Of a stretch of 64,000 nt of DNA, positions 9,700-22,000 are shown in pieces. The DNA comes from Catenaria anguillulae PL171 (Eukaryota; Blastocladiomycota; Blastocladiomycetes; Blastocladiales; Catenariaceae). The translations under genes were made by a program, and so were the position numbers. The notes beneath the pieces were generated by a model. That model saw only the letters and a program-made list of their open reading frames with translations, did not search any database and had not been told where the DNA came from. Numbering within the stretch: position 1 is the first letter of the stretch; each line of letters starts with the position of its first letter. Location: the NCBI GenBank assembly GCA_002102555.1, contig MCFL01000010.1, positions 186,001-250,000 on the forward strand, in the 5' to 3' direction.

Positions 9700-12671
9700 A
9701 TGAACTTGCCGCAATCGTCCTCTACACCGTCTGCCTACTCTGCTCGCCAGCACGCACCCAACATGGCCGCCAACGCCAACGCGGACCCTGCCTTCGCCTT
9801 GGCCCCGCTTTCTGTCCCTCCAGCTGACCCTGCACCACACCAACCGCCCGCGCCAGCGGCGGCCACCAACGACGACAGTGCAGGCGCCATGCCGGATACG
9901 CAAGCTTTTGATGTGGCCGATTTGCCACCGCTTCCTCTGTCACCCGTCTCTGCCCACAGCTCTCTTGCCCATGAGGCGAGCTCACCACTCCCACGCAGCG
10001 GCACCAACAGTGTCAATACTGAAGAGGGCCATGACAACGATGAGGATGAGGATGAGGATGAGGATGAAGATGGTGAACCAGTCATTTACACGACTGCCCC
10101 TCGGTCGCTCAGTCCGACCCCACCAGAGCCAATGCCCACATCTGCGGCCGCGACCACTGCAGCTTCCGCGCACGAGCATAGTGTCAACGACTCTGCCGTT
10201 CAGCTCACACCCGCTGAATCGTCGCTCGCCTCATCCTCGTCGGCCATCCCATCCCCTTCCGTCTCCATCAATGTCCGCCAACCCTCTACCGACGTCATCA
10301 CCAGTCCGTCGCCGGCTCCCATGCCCCGCCGTGAATCCACTGCATCTTCGCTCAACGCACCAGCAATGCCTGCCACCGCCTCGACTAGCCTCATTGCTTC
10401 TCCAAACCCATCCGCCACGGCATCCCCAGCACTGTCTGCCACCAATCCGCCCGCATTTTTGCGTGTCGACCCTGCCCCTTCCTTGCTGCGCCCAGGCACG
10501 CCGACCAACGGGTCCGCGGGCAGCAGCCCCGGCCACGACGCGCGCTCGGTCCGCTCGTACCGTTCCAACCTGACTGGCGTGGGCGACGACGACGACGCAG
10601 CCTCGGTGGCCTCTTCGTCTGCCGGCACGGCCCTGTTGCCCGCCATGTCCCCGGCCGCCATCTCTGAGGGCATTGCCACGGTTGCCAGCCTGACGCGGTC
10701 ACTCGACGCCACGCGCCTGCGCATGCTGCTGGCGCTGTTGCCCAAACTGCAAGCCGCGCTGCCGTTTCGCGCCAACGCCTCCGTGCACAACCTGGCCGTG
10801 CTCGTCAAGGCCGAGTTGCGATACCTCATTTGGCTCAAGCTGCTTGCGTCGCTTGATGCGCGGTCGGGCGGGCCCATTGCCGACATTCCACACGCCGTGG
10901 TGGTTCCACCACTCGATGTTGCCTTCATGTGGATGGTACACTTGGGCGACACAAAGGCCTATATTCAGGATGTGTTGAGGCTGGGCGGCGACTCGATGCT
11001 CGCGTGGCAGTTTCCCCTTGAGCGCCTCTTTGAGTTGCACGTGGCGCTCGGTGGACACGATTGGGTCGATTTGGATTCGGAAAAGTTGTGGCGCCGGTTT
11101 GCGCCCGCAGAGCCATACAAGTACGAGTATCCGGAAAACATGTCGAATGATTCGTTGCCGTTTGTGTGCCCGAGGTGTTCCACGACCGTCTTGATTCCGG
11201 CCGTGCAGTATGTGCGTGTTCGGTTTGGCACGGATACGGTCGAGTGTAGTAGGTGCCAGCGTGGCGGCGTCAACATTGCCCTGTGGAGTGCAATGCTGTT
11301 TTTGAATGACGTGCGCAAGGTTGCAGGCGAAGCGAGTTTGGCCAATTTCCAGCTCAAGTACGTTTTGGCAACGCTCTCTCTGTCTCACCTGGGCTGGGAT
11401 GCATTTTGCTCATACTGTTGGCACATCCATCTCTACCTCTAGATCAACGCAAATGGCCCCCAACCACGTCTTGGATGCCACCTTGACTCAACGCTTCAAC
11501 ACGTTCCTCAAGGCCATCCGGTTTGACCTCCAACTGCAATCCAAACTGCGCCTATCTGCCAACCGGTACTGGAACGACGTGTACGCCCTGCTTCGGTCAG
11601 CTCTTTCGGACTCTGCCCTCAGCCACATTGAGCAAACCCACCTGACTGCCGCGCTCATGAACTCCTATGGCAACATTGTGACTGAGCTGAGCGTGGACCT
11701 GGTGGAGCGCGCAGAACACTGGATCCGGTTCCTGAGCATGGTCGAGACCGTGACTGGCAGCTCTTCCTCTTCATCATCTGCTGCTTCTTCCGACGGCAAC
11801 GGCAACGGCACGGCGGATCCATCCGACCAAGCCGCAGCGCAGCTCGGGTTGCCCGCCGACTGGCTCGCACGCTGCCCCGATCGCTACTTCAAGTTCCTGC
11901 TGTTGCAGGGCGCCCTTTGCGAGCAGTATGCCGTCAAGCTCAACAAGTTGCGCGCCAAGGGCCAATCATCGGGAGCACACGATGACGGTCCCGGTCCAAA
12001 ACTCGTCATGCCCACCTTTGACATTCTCATTGCCTACACGACACACGTGCTGACGCCCAATGCCTACTACACGTACTCGCTGGCGCATTTCCACCGTGTC
12101 ATCAACTTTCACTTTTACGCCGAGGCCGCCATGGTCAAGGCATACACACGGACACGCAAGCTGTGGCGCAAGCGGTACGGCGAAGAGTACGAGGAGGTGC
12201 CGTCGGGTCAGTCCAACTTGGGCTCGTTGCTGTCAAAGTACCGGTGGCGCAAGCTGCTCAAGCTCGGCGGCAAAATCGTCATGTTGCCCTTGTCGCTCGT
12301 GGTTGTGTCCACGGTCATGTTGTTGGGTGGTGGAAGTTCGGCCGCAAGTGCAGCAACTGCCGTGGCGCCGCCGAGCGCGGGCGGAGCGGGCGGCAGGCGC
12401 GAGACCGAGGTCACGGGTGAGTTTGGCCCGGTGGGGTGGCATCGAGTCGGCGGTCGGTGAATGCCGCTCGGGCAAGTGTGGATGCTTCGCGGCCGGCACC
12501 GGCACAACGCCGGAACCTACACCGGCGGCCCCAGTACGCCCGAGGTGGCGCGTGTGGAGGGGCAGGCCGTGCAGGACCGTGAAAGGCAGAGGGCAAGAGA
12601 AGCCGAGCGGCAGAGGTCGGCTGGGGTGGTTGCCGGTGCAGTTGCACTTGGATCTGAAGCTGAACGCGTGA
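9700..12671 (+). CDS. GRDP-like protein (DUF1399, glycine-rich-domain-protein family)
   Basis: Exons 9700-11357 and 11443 to about 12460-12671; the intron splice gives FQLKSTQMAPNH. Residues 1-300 are Ser/Pro/Ala-rich with an acidic Glu-Asp run. The core then shows VVPPLDVAFMWMVHLGDT, a zinc-like CPRCSTTVLIP...CSRC pair, and a second repeat LVMPTFDILIAYTTHVLTP followed by YYTYSLAHFHRV. Two 'PxLDv-hxWxxH'-type motifs are what define DUF1399/GRDP proteins, though here the usual His after Trp is altered. A hydrophobic segment (VMLPLSLVVVSTVMLLGGG) precedes the end. In one frame translation stops at 12460; in another it continues through CRSGKCGC, resembling the Cys/Gly tail of GRDPs, to 12671. 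The true C-terminus is unresolved. Function in fungi is unknown. Confidence 0.65.
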
Positions 12672-13585
12672 TTTTGCGTGCTCTAAATACCACTTCCCAC
12701 CCACTCTTTCTTGCGTCTCCCCCACCATCACTTCATCACTCCCCCTTCGGCGCTCGGCAATGTGCACTCGCAACTCGCATGCATGTACCAGTAGTCTTCC
12801 CTTATCTCAACGCTCTCCCCTCTCTTGCGTCTGTCCTGGTCTGTCCCTGGTGTCCTGTCATTCTTTTTCAACGACCGTGGATCTTTTTGTCATTTTTCTT
12901 CCCCAACCCGATCACGCCACTTGGCTCCCCCCGTTTCCTTGTTACCATTACATTTTCGTCCTTGGTTATCATACACATTTACACATACATTCAGACATGG
13001 CACTGGACCAACTTGACGTATGTCATGGTAGTACATAAGTCATTTGTCCGTCTTCTCAGTTGTGGACTTGAGGTGCGGGCTGTGGGTGATGTCAGGCACT
13101 GCTGGGTGGCGTTCCTTTGCGGGGCATTGGCCTGGTGGAGGGGTCCGTGATTGGATCGACGTTGCCCCACGCCACACGGCACATGATGGGCCGCGCGGCG
13201 CGAGTTTTTGCAAGCACTGATGACTGGAGGCCGCGGGACCAACTTGAAGCTTCAGGGACGGTGGCCGTATCAGGGATTGAATCCGCATATATACATTAAT
13301 CACTCCATGCATGAATTGAAGGTCGGCCCCGACCCATTTCGTCACGCACACCTAGTCCTGTCGTCCCTCGTCCTCGTCCCCCATGAACGGGCACGCAGCC
13401 ATACAAAAGCTGCCCGTTGCCATCTCCACCGCGTCCGCGTCCGCCTCGGCCTGGCGTCTTTCATGCTGTCCCCTCGTTTCGTTTTCCAATGTATAAGATC
13501 CTATGCTCTTTCTGCACTCAACATTCCGCCAACGACTGACCAATTGACGGCACACCAAACAGAACTCTTTCCAATTTCCTCCACC
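12672..13585. other. Intergenic, no gene seen
   Basis: About 900 bp. 12690-13010 is pyrimidine-rich (long C/T runs) and looks like UTR. An open frame runs into the lipase gene from 13208, but the peptide before 13586 has no coding character. Confidence 0.5.
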
Positions 13586-16500
13586 ATGCTGGCCACGTCT
13601 TCATCCTCCATGTCGTCCAACTCCATGTCTTCTGCGTCGGCGGTATCGGCCGCATCCGCATCCGCATCCACCGAACTCGTCGTCACGCAAGGCACCTCGG
13701 TCATCACGGGCAAGCAGCCCACACTGCTCAATGAAAACGTTGCATCGACCATTCCAAAGTGTCCACGCCACACGCTTCTCGTTGCGGTGCGTCGCCCTCA
13801 TTTGCGAGGCCTTCTTTGAGGCCGCCAAATTCTCCACTGCTGCCTCGCTCGCCATTGGCCGCCAAGCACTCATTTCGGCCCTGCAGTCTGCGCGCGCAAA
13901 CCAGTCGCTGATTCGCGCACGCGGTGGTGGGTTGGGACCACACAATGATCCAACGGCCGCCGCGGGCGGCGGCGGGTTTCAGTCCATCTTGGACGAGTAT
14001 ACGGCGCTCGGGATTTACTTTGTGCATCACACGTTTTCGCTGGCCGAGCTGTTTACCATGACCACGTTTCACTGACGTCGTCCACCATCAAGTTTTCGCT
14101 GTCTGCGGGCGAAGAAACCGTCAGAGTACTTGATGGGTTGTTTGGATCCACCGAAACATCGCGCGCACTGGCAGCCATTGTCGACATTGTGCGCAGGGAA
14201 ATGATGGCAAGTGACGGGCAGGCCAGTCCGCAAGATTCGGGCCCGTTTGGCGCATTCTCATCCGCGTCCAAGGTTGTCATGTTGGGCGCAGTCACAAAGG
14301 CCGTCACGGCGTTTGCGTGCTTGCAAAAGCTGACGCAGAGGCGCAAGCTGGCCACGTTGCCTGTCGAAACCATTTTCGAGTTTACGGTGGATTACGATCG
14401 CATTCGAACCGCAGAGGAGATGGCCGAAGACGAGGAACGCGACAAGGCCGGCGGCGGGCTGGGCGGGTTTGCGGGCGATGCGGCTGCACAACAGAACGCA
14501 GACGACGACGAGCCGCCCTTGTGGGAGTCGGATGACGAGCGCGAAATTGTGGCTGAAATGGAAAACATGCTGGACCGCATGTCGCTTGTCGAGTCCGAGG
14601 CCGAGCGCGAGCACGACGAGTGGGCCGCCACGCAATCGGCTGTGGGCACGTCCGCCGCCGCGGCCGCTGCATCGGCCGAAATGGCGTCTGTACCGTCATC
14701 GTCGTCATCGCTCGATTCGCCATCTGGGGATGTGCGGACCATCACGACCATCACCGAACTGCCGCGTGAAGAGTCGGACGCGCCGCTGTTGCGCCACCAG
14801 ACGTCGTTGCACTCGCTCGTGTCCGACATTAAGAAGCGCGCATCGGTCGTCAACTTGTCGGGCGACATTGGCTTGTCTGCGCGTCCGCGACCAAACCCGA
14901 ACCCACTGCGCACCACGTCGGCCGCCTCAACAATGGCTCGCCCGCAAAGAAGCCCATGCTGCTGCTCACCGCGCCCAAGGTCCCTCAGCCCATCCACGTA
15001 TACCCTCGCCAGCCGCTCGTGACCAATCTCGCGCGGTACCTGCAATACTCAACGGGCGCTTACGGCAAACGCTTCATGCGCATTTTTGGTATCGGCCGTG
15101 CACCCATTGTGTCTGTTGTGGGCGGTGTTCACCACCCTAACCATCACGCGTTTGCCAACCACGTGGGTATCCCTGTCAACGATATTGTTCTGTCGTCGTT
15201 CCAGCCGCCCCGACCGGGATACCTGACGCAAGCCGAGCAAGCCGACGCCACCAGGCACAACTTCTTCAACGCCGCCACGGTGCTCAACCTCGAAGCCCCA
15301 CGCATTCACCCGCTCGTACACTACCTGTGCATTGACCACCGCACACGGTCCGTGGTGCTGACGCTCCGAGGCACGCTCGGCCTGTCGGACGTATTGACCG
15401 ACCTGACGTGCGACTATGCCGACTTGTCCGTGTACGTGCCCGATGGCGACGCCGACAGTTCGGCCAAGGTCAAGCGCGTGTACCAGGCGCATGCGGGTAT
15501 GGTCAAGAATGCCGAGTTGCTGGCCAACCAGTTGGGCCCGTACATCAAGCATGCTCTTGCTGAGCATCCCGGTTACGGACTCGTGCTGTGCGGGCATTCG
15601 CTGGGTGGCGGCGTGGCGGCGTTATTGGCGCTCTTGTGGTCCGACCGGTTCAACGATCCCGATGGTCCCTCGCTCGCATCCAATTCGTTCTCGTCCACAA
15701 ACTCGACACCCAACACGTCCTTCACCACGTCGGCCGATGCGGCGTCGGGCGCGACACCAGAAGAAACCGCATTTCTCGACACACACATGCACCGCACCGC
15801 ACAATCGTCGGGCTTACCCGCCGGCCGGCCCTTGCACTGCTTCACGTACGGGTGCCCATGTGTCGTGTCGCACGAGCTGTCGCTCTTGTGCGGGTCACTC
15901 ATCACATCGACGGTGCACGGCTCGGATATCGTCACGTGCTTGTCGCTCGGCATGCTGCAAGACTTCAAGTGCATGACGCGCACGCTCAATGACTCGCGCA
16001 ACCGCGGCGTCGCTGAAAAGATTATCACCAAGGCCCTCGGGCTCGACCGGTCCGGTGGGACCCCGCCGGGAACGCCTACGCGTGTAGGCGCCACGGTGCT
16101 CGAGGACGACAATGATGTGGAGGCGGCACTGGGTGCCGGACCAGCGACCACCGAGGAAGATTGGTTGTGGAGCTTGATGCAGACGCTGCGCGCGGAAATG
16201 GTGAGCGAAAAGTTATATCCGCCCGGGACCGTGTATTGGTTAAGGACAAAGGCATATGTGCGGCGGACAACGCAGATGGCGAGTAGCGCGAGCGATTTGA
16301 TGGCGCCCTTGGGACCTGCCAGGGTGCCCGCGCAACAGCAGGTGCACACGGCCGTCCAGCCCATGGGCTTGTTGCCTTGGCCGTTTGCAGGCGCCGGTGC
16401 TCAGCAGCCCCAGCAGCAGGTGCACGACGACCAGTTTGGCGCGGCGGCTTCTGGATCGGCCAGGGCTGCCGGGATGGCGGCGGGCAAGGCTACCGTGACG

Positions 16501-16671
16501 CGTGAGGAGCGCAAATGTCTTGTGGTGCTCGACCGGTTGGAAGATGTGGATGATTTGGTGGGCGAGTTGCGGTTCTCGCGGTCCATGTTTACCGATCACA
16601 ATCCGCGGTTCTACGAGGATGGTATTCGCGCGCTCGAGTTGGGCGTCAGTGGGTTGACGGTGACCCCGTAG
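13586..16671 (+). CDS. sn-1-specific diacylglycerol lipase-like protein (lipase class 3; frame interrupted)
   Basis: The nucleophile elbow is LCGHSLGGGVAALLALL (Ser near 15598); a catalytic Asp is in STVHGSDIVTCLS and the His in MFTDHNPRFYEDGI, the arrangement of DAGL-type lipase_3 enzymes. Upstream are the conserved LALETxKFST-like ICEAFFEAAKFSTAASLAIG, GIYFVHHTFSLAEL and SLSAGEETVRVLDGLFGSTE blocks, then an acidic Ser-rich insert. The enzyme would release 2-monoacylglycerol from diacylglycerol at membranes. Coding sense crosses three frames: near 13770, at about 14070 (TTF into LTSSTIKFS) and at about 14930 (into NNGSPAKKP). Net one base would make the total divisible by three (about 1028 aa), consistent with three single-base events. 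Conservation continues on both sides of each break. Confidence 0.82.
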
Positions 16672-18248
16672 ATTGTTGGTCGATTGAGTGAGCGATGCAT
16701 GGTGCGCGCCGGGTGCGCACCCCCTTGTCCTTTGTGTCTGTGTGTTCATTTCTTTTGCTGGAAGACGGCCTTTGCTCCTGTATCTACCAGTTTCTACCTT
16801 CCCTCATGTTCCCTACATGTGCTTGTTTTGTTCATTTGCTCTTCTCTATTGCTTGCTCTACCCCACTCCGTGGTTATTCATTGTTGCACACATCGTTCGC
16901 TTGTTTTCTACGTCTCTATTCTTTTGTCAACGTTGCTACCTTGCAAAAGTGTGGAAACGAGCATTCTGACCCCTAATATCCCAGCTCCCTTCCCGTTCAC
17001 CCAAACGCAGACCCGTGTCAGGTTCCTTCTAGTCCTAGACACCATGACCGAGACCGAGGCGGCCGAGTTGGTGAAGCACTCGCTTTGACTTTGGTCGGGA
17101 AAGAGCGACAGCCGACATTCCTTCAATCACAAGTAACTTGGATGCATGATTGTGCGGCAGGGAGAAGCTGGCCCGAGGTTGAAGTGCTGCTGAGCCGCCG
17201 CGAGTCGCTTGACAAGCCCTGACCGCTGATCCCAGGAAATTGTTGGTTGGTTGAAGTGAAGTCCATGTCGCTCGGGTTTGGCGAAAACGTTGCGTAAAGG
17301 TATGGGAGTTGTCAGTCCGGATTTGCGTTTCCGAACTCAACTCAGCAATTGTCACGCACCTCTAGTTCCAGCATGCCGCCCAGAAATCTTTGGGCATGCA
17401 AGGGCACCTTGTGAGGTGGGTACCAACAACTGTTGCCAAAACTCATTCACTTCAGCGAACGCTTCTCCCAACTCGATGGCGCACCGGTTGTCGATGGTGA
17501 GTGTGGCTTTTCGCTGTCGCTTCGCTTTTCGACCAAGCCGGCGCTCCGAGGCCAGCGCCTGCAAGATTGCCTGCCAATGGTTGAATGGGGTCGAGTGACG
17601 TGCTTGGGGGTCGCTACCAGGGCCTGTTGACGTGTGTTATGCACAAGATGGATCAGTACCGTGCGGTTGCTTCGTTAGATGTGACAATAGATCAATGAAG
17701 CAGAAAACAAGACCAATGAGTAAGCGTAGGGTTCAATCCTTGACTCCGCCACCACACTCGGCGACAAAGTAAGGCGTGAGTCGGATCACGAACCGATCGG
17801 GACAAGAGACTGAATGTCAAGGCTTGCATCTGTCCTTGTTCTCGTCGCAGACAGGCAGCATGGCTGACCGTCGACACATGCTCTCTTCGCAGTCGCGTGA
17901 TTGATTGCTTCGTAGGCAGAGGCAGGACATATGTTTCCAGATAATGCACTGGCAGTGAAGGCGACTTATATTTTGGGACGATGATGGGAATGCCAGAGAC
18001 AATTGAACGAACTAGAGCAAGAACGACGATCGCGCGGATTCTAGGCAACAGATCACGTGACCGCGGATGAGCAACTCACGCGAAGGTCGTTGGACGTAAC
18101 TCCTGGTTGCCGTGGCAGTGATTTGATTCCACCCATCCCATAGTCAATGGTCATTAGCACCACAACGACGTAATTGCGACGCATATCTCGAGCCGTTTTT
18201 TTAACGCACGCATTCCCGTCGATTCAAGTTCTCTTCACCGCAGCAACC
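16672..18248. other. Long intergenic region, nothing firm
   Basis: About 1.6 kb. 16730-16990 is T/C-rich, probably the lipase 3' UTR. On the minus strand 17564-17352 an open frame includes a plausible helix (AIELGEAFAEVNEFWQQLL) that could be an exon of a small unrecognised gene, but no start or partners could be fixed. A perfect pol III B-box-like GGTTCAATCC lies at about 17731 without a usable A box or tRNA fold. Confidence 0.4.
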
Positions 18249-20347
18249 ATGGGTGGATTCGGCTACAAGGCTCGCAAAAAGCAAGGCGCCCCAGAACCCC
18301 TCCGGCTTCCCGGCGACGCCAAACCGGCTCGCAACCCGCGCCGCGCGGCCAAGCGTGCCGCCAAACGCAATGCTTCGGACGATCAGCCCGCCTCCAAGCG
18401 TGCGCGCACTGCCAACGGTGCAGCCAAGAAGGCTGCTGCCGCCGTTGCATCCGATTCTGAAGACGAGGACGATGACGAGATGGATGTGGCCGTGAGTGAC
18501 GACGACGAGGAGCTCGAGCATCATGTTGCTTCGGACGTGTCGAGCGATGAGGATGGCGATGAGATTCCCGATGACATCTCGATTCATTCCGACGACGATT
18601 TCGATGTCATTGACAAGTTTGGTGGTGAGGGCTCGGATCAATATGCATCGTCGGACGAGGATGGCGAGGCGATGGAGGAGGTTGGTGACGCTGGTGACTT
18701 GTTTGATGGCGATTCCGAGGACGGCGATTCTGACGATGATGTCCAAGTGACCAAGGTACGCCCCTTTTGTTTCCCATCGTTTCCGGATCTTTCTGATTGG
18801 ATTCATTGATCTGACTCGCCTCATTCATTTAGCTCGACGCCGCCATGGACGACGACGAAGACGAGGATCCGCACGCCCTCCGTGCTGGCTCTGACGACGA
18901 GGAGGACGATATGGAAACCAACCTCGTCGACGGCTCATTCTTTATGCTTCCCTCCGAGGAGGATATTGAGCGCGAAAAGCTCAGCCCGCCCGACCTTTCG
19001 CTCGTCAACCACCGTATCCAAGAAATCATCAAGGTGCTGACCAACTTTAACGACCTCAAGGAGCCCGGCCGCTCGCGCTCCGACTACGTTGCGCAACTCC
19101 AGCGCGACTTGTGCCTCTACTACGGTTACTCGGAATTCCTCATGGACCGCCTCATGGAGCTCTTCCCCGTTGCCGAACTGATTGCCTTCCTCGACGCCAA
19201 CGAAACGCCGCGTCCTGTCACCATTCGTACCAACACGCTCAAGACGACGCGTCGTGACCTTGCCCAGGCGCTTGTGCAGCGTGGCGTCAACGTGGAGCCC
19301 ATTGGCAAGTGGACCAAGGTTGGCTTGCAAGTGTTTGACTCGCCCGTGCCCGTTGGTGCGACGCCCGAGTACCTTGCGGGGCATTACATGCTGCAAGCGG
19401 CGAGTTCATTCTTGCCCGTCATGGCACTTGCCCCGCAAGAAGGCGAGCGGTGCCTCGACATGGCCAGTGCGCCCGGTGGCAAAACAACGTACATGGCGGC
19501 ACTCATGAAGAACACGGGCATGGTTTTCGCCAACGATGCCAACAAGGACCGTACAAAGTCGCTCGTGGCCAACATTGCTCGCTTGGGCGTGACCAACGCC
19601 GTCGTGTGCAATTACGATGGCCGCAGGTTCCCTGGCGTGCTTGGTGGATTCGACCGCGTGCTGCTGGATGCTCCGTGCTCGGGTACTGGTGTGATTGCCA
19701 AGGATCCCGCCGTCAAGACGGGCAAGACGGACGAAGACTTCCGCATGTTGACCCACTTGCAAAAGGAGCTTGTCCTTGCCGCCATTGATTCCGTGGACGC
19801 CAACTCCAAGACGGGCGGATACATTGTCTACTCGACATGTTCCATCATGGTGTGCGAAAACGAGGAGGTGGTCGATTACGCCTTGCGCAAGCGGCCCAAT
19901 GTCAAGCTTGTCGAAACGGGTGTCAACTTTGGTGTTGAGGGATTCAAGTCGTTCCGTGGCAAGTCTTTCCACCCGACTGTCGGCCTCACCCGCCGCTACT
20001 ACCCTCACGCTCACAACATGGACGGTTTCTTTGTTGCCAAGTTCAAGAAGCTCTCCAACAAGATCCCCAACGTGGACGGTGGCGACGATATCGTGCCCGT
20101 TGCTGCGCCCAAGAACAAGAAGCAGGGCAAGAAGGGCGGCAAGGGCGCTGATGCCAACGGTGAGGTTGCTTTCGACGATGAGGCCGATCAGGCACTCATC
20201 AAGGAGTCCTTGGACAAGTCCAAGAAGAAGCGGGGACATGGAAAGCCCCCCGCTGCCGGTGGCAAGCAAGGAAATGGGTCGGGCGCCGTGGCTGGTCGTG
20301 AGGGACGGCCAAAGTTCAAGCCAAGGGGCAAGAAGTCAGCGGAGTAG
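18249..20347 (+). CDS. NOP2: Nop2/NSUN1, 25S/28S rRNA cytosine-C5 methyltransferase
   Basis: Exons 18249-18755 and 18833-20347 give 673 aa, joining as QVTK-LDAAMDDD. The N-terminus is basic (MGGFGYKARKKQGAPEPLRL, typical of fungal Nop2), followed by a long acidic Asp/Glu/Ser tract. The NOL1/NOP2/Sun domain starts near residue 200 (LVNHRIQEIIKVLTNFNDLK, then RDLCLYYGYSEFLMDRLMEL). SAM-binding CLDMASAPGGKTTYMAAL lies near residue 377, the LDAPCSGTG Cys near 446 and the catalytic YSTCSI Cys near 501; FHPTVGLTRRYYPHAHNMDG closes the domain. The tail is Lys/Gly-rich. It methylates a conserved cytosine in large-subunit rRNA and is essential for 60S assembly in the nucleolus. No anomalies. Confidence 0.96.
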
Positions 20348-20739
20348 GCTCTTGCAGCAGTGTCTGGGTCGGGCTACCGACGTGTTTCTATTTGCTTATT
20401 TGTATACATAATATATAACAAATGTTGATACTGTGTGATCTACCATGTGATGTTTGGATGGCTCTGGCAGTTGCGGGTAGTAGTTCGGAAATTGAATTGT
20501 GAGACATTTTGCTGGGTGCTTTGTTCACCATGCCCGCTTCGAGTCGTTCATGCGAGTTCCTGCGAGATTTCTGCTTTGGCCTCCATTTTCCCAAGTGTTT
20601 GTCATGTCCCAGATGCACTCTGCATTCATTTCCCAGCAGTCACAAGTCGTAAGAAACACACAAGTACAAGAAAAGACCTAGACATTTCAAGATCAAACGC
20701 ATTCTTTGACTCCCGTCCTTCTTCTACGCCAAGGGCTCA
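20348..20739. other. Intergenic, no gene seen
   Basis: Short gap after NOP2 with an AT-rich start (20398-20440), likely the NOP2 terminator/3' UTR, then upstream sequence of the next gene. Confidence 0.4.
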
Positions 20740-21444
20740 ACATCATCAGGTGCATCGTACTGCCGCGTTTACGGCCATTCTCGGCTCGGCCGTCTTCTCT
20801 TCCATCCCATTCGTTAACGCTTCCAAAGGGCGGGGATGGAAGAGGTAGCGGCGGCTCAAGCGGCGGCAGCTCCAGTACTGCCTCCAGCAGCGGCACCAAC
20901 AGCACTCCAAGCGCGTCAAGAACGGAACGGTGGCCGACTTGTGGGCAACCAGCGTCCCGAATGTCATGGGCTCGTATGTTTTCGTTGATGTACTCTTGCA
21001 CTCGAAAGCCCTGTTGTCCCAGATGCTCATTTCGCTCCTTGTCTCGCACACATGCAGACTCGTACACGGAAACAAATGCACCTGGTACCACTCACCGCGG
21101 CTATTGGGTGTTGATCCGGGACCCATATGGCTACCGAGGCGGCCGTTGCTACTTTTACCGTGCCGACAACCGCCTTCTCGTCTCCGAGGTGCAGTGGACA
21201 TTCCCGTGCAAGTCGCCGTCTTTGCAATGGTTCATCATTCCCGGGTGTGTGCTGTTCATGCTTGTTGTGTTTGTGGGGCGTCATCAAGTGCATTGGCTAT
21301 TGCTGCTACTCTGGGGCTTCAGACAGCGCTGAGGGAGAGGCCGGTGGAAAGGAGGGTGACGATGGGAGCAGCATTTCCCACGACGATTCGGATGAGTCCG
21401 TGTGGAGTTTCTTGTGTTGTCCGTGCGTTGGTGCCCTGAAGTAG
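20740..21444 (+). CDS. Membrane protein, short paralog of the downstream TM-SPRY gene (start uncertain)
   Basis: The coding core is exon ...-20973 and exon 21058-21444. A signal-like segment (FTAILGSAVFSSIPFVNA) is followed, one frame over, by LPKGGDGRGSGGSSGG, the same ALPKGG junction found in the next gene. After the intron comes HRGYWVLIRDP...CYFYRADNR...W...C..PS-LQWFIIPGCVLFMLVV: a Cys/Trp module running into one transmembrane helix. A further one-base shift in the G-run near 21276 leads to IKCIGYCCYSGASD, an acidic stretch and a Cys-rich end (FLCCPCVGALK). Both genes place the intron just before this module. There is no SPRY domain. No clear ATG in the signal frame: a pseudogene or indel-damaged gene is possible. 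Confidence 0.5.
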
Positions 21445-22000
21445 CCCTATTCGATCGCCCGCTAACAATACAGACGAAATAGACAATCGAACTGCTGACC
21501 ATCATGACTCATGTTCTTTTGGGCCTTGTCAGCTCGTGCGAACCAGCACAGGAGAGCACTCTTGCCCAAACAGCGAACGGTCCAAAAATTCATTCGTCAC
21601 ACTGTGACTGACCCAAGTGTGCGACTATACCTCGTGGGAACAATGTTTAATTCATGATGGATAATCGACAACTCGCCCACAAGGGCCGGCAGTCGACGGC
21701 AGACACAAGATGTCCATAGGTAGGGCACACGGTCACCGCTGTTTTGCCATCGTCGTTCTCGATCTTTGATATTGAGTTGAGTGTGGCGAGCCCAGGTGTT
21801 TGCGCCAGCAAACACGTCCGTGAGACAGCACAATCTGCTCAAATTGCTTCTTTGAGCCGAAACACCTGCGCCTCAGGCAGAGAGACAAAGCAGGAGTCTC
21901 TTTTTGTTGCACAGTACAAAAGAGACTTGTTCCCGGCTCAGTGTCAGGCTGCGTGCACCAAGACAATATTCACAAGTATCATCCATCAACGTACCAATCA
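21445..22000. other. Intergenic, no gene seen
   Basis: Upstream of the TM-SPRY gene. Overlapping short frames on both strands, none convincing. Confidence 0.45.

Noticed and set aside
13208-13585. Upstream extension of the lipase frame
   Set aside because: Open but with no coding character; first good ATG context is at 13586.
13586-14960. Programmed ribosomal frameshifting in the lipase gene
   Set aside because: Three shifts at unrelated sites, no common slippery heptamer, and similar breaks in other genes make sequence indels or decay more likely.
17725-17760. tRNA gene suggested by GGTTCAATCC
   Set aside because: No matching acceptor stem, D-arm or A box upstream, and the T-stem does not pair.
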